A DNA stretch of 64,000 nt from Cryptomeria japonica (lineage: Eukaryota > Streptophyta > Pinopsida > Cupressales > Cupressaceae): positions 108,399-172,398 of the forward strand of contig NW_026729150.1 in assembly GCF_030272615.1 (NCBI RefSeq), written 5' to 3'. Shown one piece after another: positions 59,781 to 64,000 of the stretch (position 1 is the stretch's first letter; each line of letters opens with the position of its first letter). Position numbers and translations under genes: made by a program. Below the pieces are notes generated by a model, which saw only the letters and a list, made by a program, of their open reading frames with translations, searched no databases and was not told the origin of the DNA.

Positions 59781-60918
59781 GCCAACAACTGCTACAAAAT
59801 GGTAAATACAATACTTTTACACCTCTTCTAGTTCATACATTTCTATATATTATGACATTTAATACAATATTGATTCTGTTACAACAATGCAAATACAAAA
59901 TTTGTAGGGACATCATCATCCAAAGGAAAAGAACAATGCACTCTACTCGCTATAGTCATATTGTCCTCAAATTTTTGTTTCTAAAATTATAATCTATACT
60001 AGTTTTATATAGAAAAACAATCAAAACTCACATCTTTTTTCTCAATGAAAGAACCATATATACTTAATTACTTTTAAGTCACTAATCATCTTGGTCAACT
60101 ATTATGTTTTAAATCATGCTACTGTCAATACCTCTATATGTCTTTTGTACTTATGTTTTATCAAAACTAAATCATTTCAGATTTGCTATATCTATAGTTG
60201 TCAATGTTCAACACTTCACATTACTTGGCACACGATAAGCACCTTATAGTTCACATTATTAGGCATTTTGGTTGTTTTCTCAAGCTCTTATGGCAATTCA
60301 TACTTCATGAAGTTTTGCTTTGCCATAAATACTAGCTAAGCTATGTGGACAAATATTTATGTTATTTATAATCTTTGATCACTATTTAAATTCCTATAGT
60401 TTCATTATTTATACATTTTTTCATAACTACAAGATTCTTTATCCATAAATAATAATATTCAAAATAACAATCAATAGTTATTTCTTTTTACATTGTACAA
60501 AAGACATTTGAACACAACTCTCATGTTTCATTATACTTCTTAACCAATTTTATACATGTAATCATCTCAAAAATCTTACCATGTTATACATTTTATAGAA
60601 GTCTATATCCATGCATCTTTTTCATTGCATACTACAATTACATATCATAAATTACTATGTCTTCTCCTTTTACAATTATTCTGACCTGCATTGACTACCC
60701 CCAATATGATTTGTGTTTACAAGTACACAATAAATAAATTATTCAACTAAATAAACCCCTTGAAACAATCCATGGTGTTTCAATTGTTATCAAAAGAAAT
60801 TGTATTTCTTCATACTGCCCTCTTAATCTGTTTGAACAACAAAGCAGCATTTTGAGTTTAAGAAATTGTGAGCAATATATATAGATTTGTGTGCTCTATT
60901 TAATTAGTTTCCCTACAG
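59781..60918. other. AT-rich spacer between the RPA-like gene and the TOPLESS fragment
   Basis: No coding frame or transposon end is recognised. The right end of the Helitron-like element should lie here or further right, but no CTRR-hairpin or other terminus is obvious by eye. Confidence 0.4.
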
Positions 60919-61013
60919 GCAATAGTAGCAGACATTACTTCTTTTAGCAAGGAACTAATGTTCCTAATCTTGCAATTTCTGGATAAAGAGAAGTTCAAGG
61001 AAACTGTACACAA
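60919..61013 (+). pseudogene. TOPLESS-family first-exon fragment (LisH region)
   Basis: A 95-bp exon-like piece between a CAG acceptor (60916-60918) and a GTGAGT donor (61014). It encodes about 31 residues containing 'ELMFLILQFLDKEKFKE', which matches the highly conserved N-terminal LisH/CTLH start of TOPLESS and TOPLESS-related corepressors. In the family this exon starts with Met and ends at the same place ('TVHK' followed by an intron). Here the Met position is not ATG and open sequence continues upstream to an acceptor site. No further TOPLESS exons follow. It is a captured or stranded gene fragment. Confidence 0.75.
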
Positions 61014-61149
61014 GTGAGTTTACAAACATAAAAGATAACCACCTTTCTTATAATAGTTTTCCTTTTATTTGTATCACCTCTGATCAATTGGTTTGCATAT
61101 CTAAAACCCAGGAATGTGTAAAGAATATAGTTCCCATGATTGATGCTTG

Positions 61150-61255
61150 AGCATCCAACCAAATTGATTTTTTTGAACCATTGTTCGTCTCACAAAATCT
61201 AGATATCGACAACAAATTGGTGGATCCGTCAGCTCAAGAAATTTTTATCTCTCAG
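61150..61255 (+). pseudogene. Exon-like piece of an unrecognised gene
   Basis: An open stretch reading 'FFEPLFVSQNLDIDNKLVD' and ending '...FISQ' lies just before a good donor, CAG/GTAAGC (61256). An in-frame TGA sits just upstream of 61155. It joins in phase with the next exon-like piece. I do not recognise the protein. Confidence 0.35.
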
Positions 61256-61436
61256 GTAAGCACAATGCTAGAGGAAAAATTAATGGCATATCAGGAAAAA
61301 TAAAGTAAAGATAATAATTCTTGCAGACTCTATAGCAGGAAAATACAAGTAAAATTTGATAGCTTAATTCTTTTATAATTTTCTTCAACGTGCTTTGACA
61401 CAGTTCTTTTTAAATATTTCTTATAGGCCTGTGCAT

Positions 61437-61599
61437 CGAAACATATAATTACAACATCACAGCTTCAAGTTGCAGAATTGCAACACTCACTCGAAGCTTC
61501 AAGGTCTATTCTTATAACCAAGATCCATGTACAAGAAAATTCAGACACAAGAGTACAAGCTATTTTTTCTTCTTATACTCATTGGAAACATACTAGCAG
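61437..61599 (+). pseudogene. Second exon-like piece of an unrecognised gene
   Basis: It lies between a pyrimidine-rich TTATAG acceptor and an AG/GTGCAC donor. All 54 codons are open in the phase set by the previous piece. The translation has 'TTSQLQVAELQHSLEASRS', a likely coiled coil. No family is recognised. Homology to the TOPLESS fragment upstream is not evident. Confidence 0.35.
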
Positions 61600-63100
61600 G
61601 TGCACATGTTCTCAAATTCTTTTTCTTGGTTATCTACAAATATAATTAATTGTTAAATATAATCTAATATCTATAGTTTACTTATATTATAGCTTATCTA
61701 ATAATAGTTTACTAAATCTTTGATATCATGGTTCATGTTGCATCTTTCCCAAGCTTAATATAGTTCTAAAGTTGATTCAAGTTATGCATCATAAATTGAA
61801 CAAAGATTGGAGTAATGCAAAAACTCTAGATGAGGTGAACTGATATACCCCGCTAAAAAGTTTTTGAGAATAGCCTCAATTGTTTTTTTGTATAATTTTG
61901 GATATTTTGCAAGAGCCCATGTTCATTTGATTCTTGATTCTTCATGTAATTGATGTAATATTGCTAGTCCTATTAACAAATGTGCTTATGTATTGTAGTA
62001 ACTAGTAAGTACTAATTCTGCAAATGGTTTCCTAAAGCAATAATAAGACTAAAATTATGATTATGTAATCATTGTTTAATCTATTTCTTTCACTTCTCTT
62101 GGGTTTTATCTTTCTTAGTACTTTCAGAAATATAAATTATTTGACAATTTGTTTGTTGTTGTAGAGTCCATAGTCAGCCCATAGTGTTCAAGATCAATAT
62201 GTGAATTTTCCAATGCCAATGTGACCTTCAGGCATAGGGGCAATGCAAACACCATACCCAAAGGTATAATTTCTCTATTGTGGGATGGTATCCTGTGATA
62301 TAGCCTCTCAACCAGATTAGTTAACAGGACAAACAAATTTCACAATTTGTCATGGGATTCAAATTTACCTGACTTTTCATCATAAGGGATTTTGTATTCA
62401 TTATTTAAAAGCTCTTCAAGGATTTTAGGTAATCACACAACACTTTGTATGGTTAAAGTAGATTTAGATTCCTAGAAAATTACGTGAATTGCAACTTTTA
62501 CCTATTGTGTAAATTATATCTTTGCAAAAGTATTGTATTCAAGAAGTTGATCCAGCTCTATGTAAATTCAGATCTCTTATTTAGGCTCCCATGAGTATTA
62601 TGGATTAGCACCTTGGACATTTGATTTTTAGCTATCTATTTTTGGTTTCTTTGATATATTTGGCAATTTTACCTATTTGATTCAGTGATAGATCACAGTA
62701 GATTCATAGTGATACCTTTGACATATACTTATTTATGAATACTAATTGCAGCAATTCCAACTATGTTTCAGACCAAATCATATATATAAGTGACCAAACA
62801 CATAAAGGCACCTTTTTGTGGAGACAAATTGTAGCACAAAAGAATAAAAAGTAAGTTTTCTTAAATAATATGGTTCTATACACATCCTCAATTTTTTTAA
62901 ATCTTCATAGGCAAATACATATCTTCCTAACATTTTTTGGCATTGTAAAGTGGAAAATTGGACCCAAGTGACTCCCCACCTAGGAGAGAGAAAGGAAGTC
63001 AATAGGATGATTTTCACTTGGAAGATACTTTACAATCAAAAGAGGGGCTTGAATCCACTAGATCCAAATCCAAAGAAAATAAGGATGTGAATGTGATTTG
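61600..63100. other. AT-rich spacer
   Basis: No sustained coding frame or recognisable repeat. The minus-strand frame at 62336-62124 has no family resemblance that I can see. Confidence 0.4.
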
Positions 63101-63895
63101 CCCTCTTTTGTAAATAGATACGTTGACTTGTTGACTATGTAGAAAAGAGAGATAAAATGGATGAAATGAGGAGCTACCAGTTTGGGATTGCACTGTAACA
63201 TCAAATTTGAGATATTCAGACTAATAAGGATTTGCCCTGCAAATTTGGAGAAAATTCATCGGGACAGTATTGAAAGTGCATACGGTCCTCCAAAAAATCC
63301 GCATGCCGAAAAGGGTTTTTTTGCCTTTGTAAATCAAGTCCAAACCTAAAATTACAGCTGGGCACCTGCAAACTACATGCTTGCAAATGAATGTTGTAAT
63401 GTTCCTTCAATGGATGAATGAAGAAGACACATGAAGAACTTGATAGATTCTTGAAGAATTGAATGCTTGATGCTTGAGTATGTCTTATGTGTCTCGCCTA
63501 TCGTATATTTCATTTATATCAAATGAGGTAATTGAATCACCTTTTATACATGCCTAAGAGGATTCATTTTCATCCATCAAAGGCCAACAAAGAAAGATTT
63601 AAATCCTCAAAGAGGAAATCATATTTAAGGGCTAGATAGACCCATCTTAGGGCCACCCTAACAGGGAGGACAGGGGTGCCATACCCCTATCCTAGGGGGA
63701 CAAAGGTGCCACACCCTTGTCCTACCCTATCTTGGGGCCTAGACAGGGTCTTGAGGCAGCATAAGGGTCACAATAGGAAGAGACTCATGATGAAAGTGCA
63801 AAAAGATGTCCCAGTCAAGTAGAGAGATGCAGTCACATAGGTGAGGACCTAAAATGTGGTTAAAATTGTGGGAGTTGCAATTTTATGATGCTACA
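63101..63895 (-). repeat. Probable LTR of a minus-strand element (far edge not fixed)
   Basis: The minus strand reads a purine tract GTGGGGGCAAAA (63896-63907) directly followed by TGTAGCATC. This is the same border layout as the LARD-like element at 11360. The LTR should extend leftward from 63895, through the GC-richer part at 63640-63780 with its duplicated GGGG(T/A)GCCA(T/C)ACCC words. The left border given is a guess. Confidence 0.45.
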
Positions 63896-63909
63896 TTTTG
63901 CCCCCACTT
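63896..63909 (-). promoter_or_regulatory. Polypurine tract of the terminal LTR element
   Basis: The minus strand AAGTGGGGGCAAAA precedes TGTAGC. The element's internal region should continue to the right of the window. Confidence 0.55.
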
Positions 63910-64000
63910 TAGTAGGAGTATGGCTTACGCCAATATTGACGGTAAAGTAGAAGAAAGAGAGGGAGATGAAGATGAGAGACACAGAGCAATATCACAAGGA

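Overview
The window is a transposon-dense, AT-rich stretch of a large plant nuclear genome. A seed plant is clear: there is an intronless lectin-domain receptor kinase, a TOPLESS-family exon, and Copia elements primed by initiator-Met tRNA. The nesting of old LTR elements and the very long spacers suggest a gymnosperm, probably a conifer, but nothing in the sequence proves that. The only gene that looks intact is a lectin receptor-like kinase (LecRK) on the minus strand at 26316-28430.

Layout. 1-3200: AT-rich DNA and a 1.6-kb purine (GA/GATA) tract. 3204-12812: a large non-autonomous LTR element without reverse transcriptase, with 1.1-1.45 kb LTRs and a long decayed reading frame of no recognised family. 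12813-18440: a 2.05-kb LTR carrying a degenerate array of about 66-bp units, followed by a cluster of E2F-like palindromes and an unrecognised coding-like relic. 18440-26300: AT-rich DNA with a perfect 31-bp inverted repeat, a microsatellite and a SINE-like trace. 26316-30250: the LecRK gene and, in opposite orientation upstream, a relic of a paralogue's 3' end.

30400-44520: nested elements. An LTR-like sequence abuts a decayed minus-strand LTR element (31217-41709). One LTR of that element was split by a complete 6.6-kb Copia (31943-38582, 5-bp target duplication GTAAT). Next comes a kinase-domain relic of LecRK, itself split by a 500-bp insertion with a GTTTC duplication, and then a truncated second Copia (42569-44520).

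47440-59800: the most unusual part. It is a decayed Helitron/Helentron-like element on the plus strand. In order it shows an OTU-protease-like domain, an N-terminal domain with zinc-finger-like cysteines, a Rep nuclease, a PIF1-type helicase, an endonuclease/exonuclease/phosphatase nuclease in the helicase frame, and a separate RPA-like single-strand DNA-binding gene. The Rep and helicase wording looks, from memory, more like arthropod-type Helentrons than like the usual plant Helitrons. A third Copia (54599-59502, minus strand) inserted into the RPA gene with a 5-bp GAAAC duplication; removing it restores the reading frame. Downstream are a TOPLESS first-exon fragment (60919-61013) and two unidentified exon-like pieces. 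The window ends in the border of another minus-strand LTR element.

Apart from LecRK, every coding element is broken. The stop codons are mostly those expected from C-to-T change at plant methylation sites (CAG to TAG, CGA to TGA). Domain names rest on motif recognition by eye; no database search was run.
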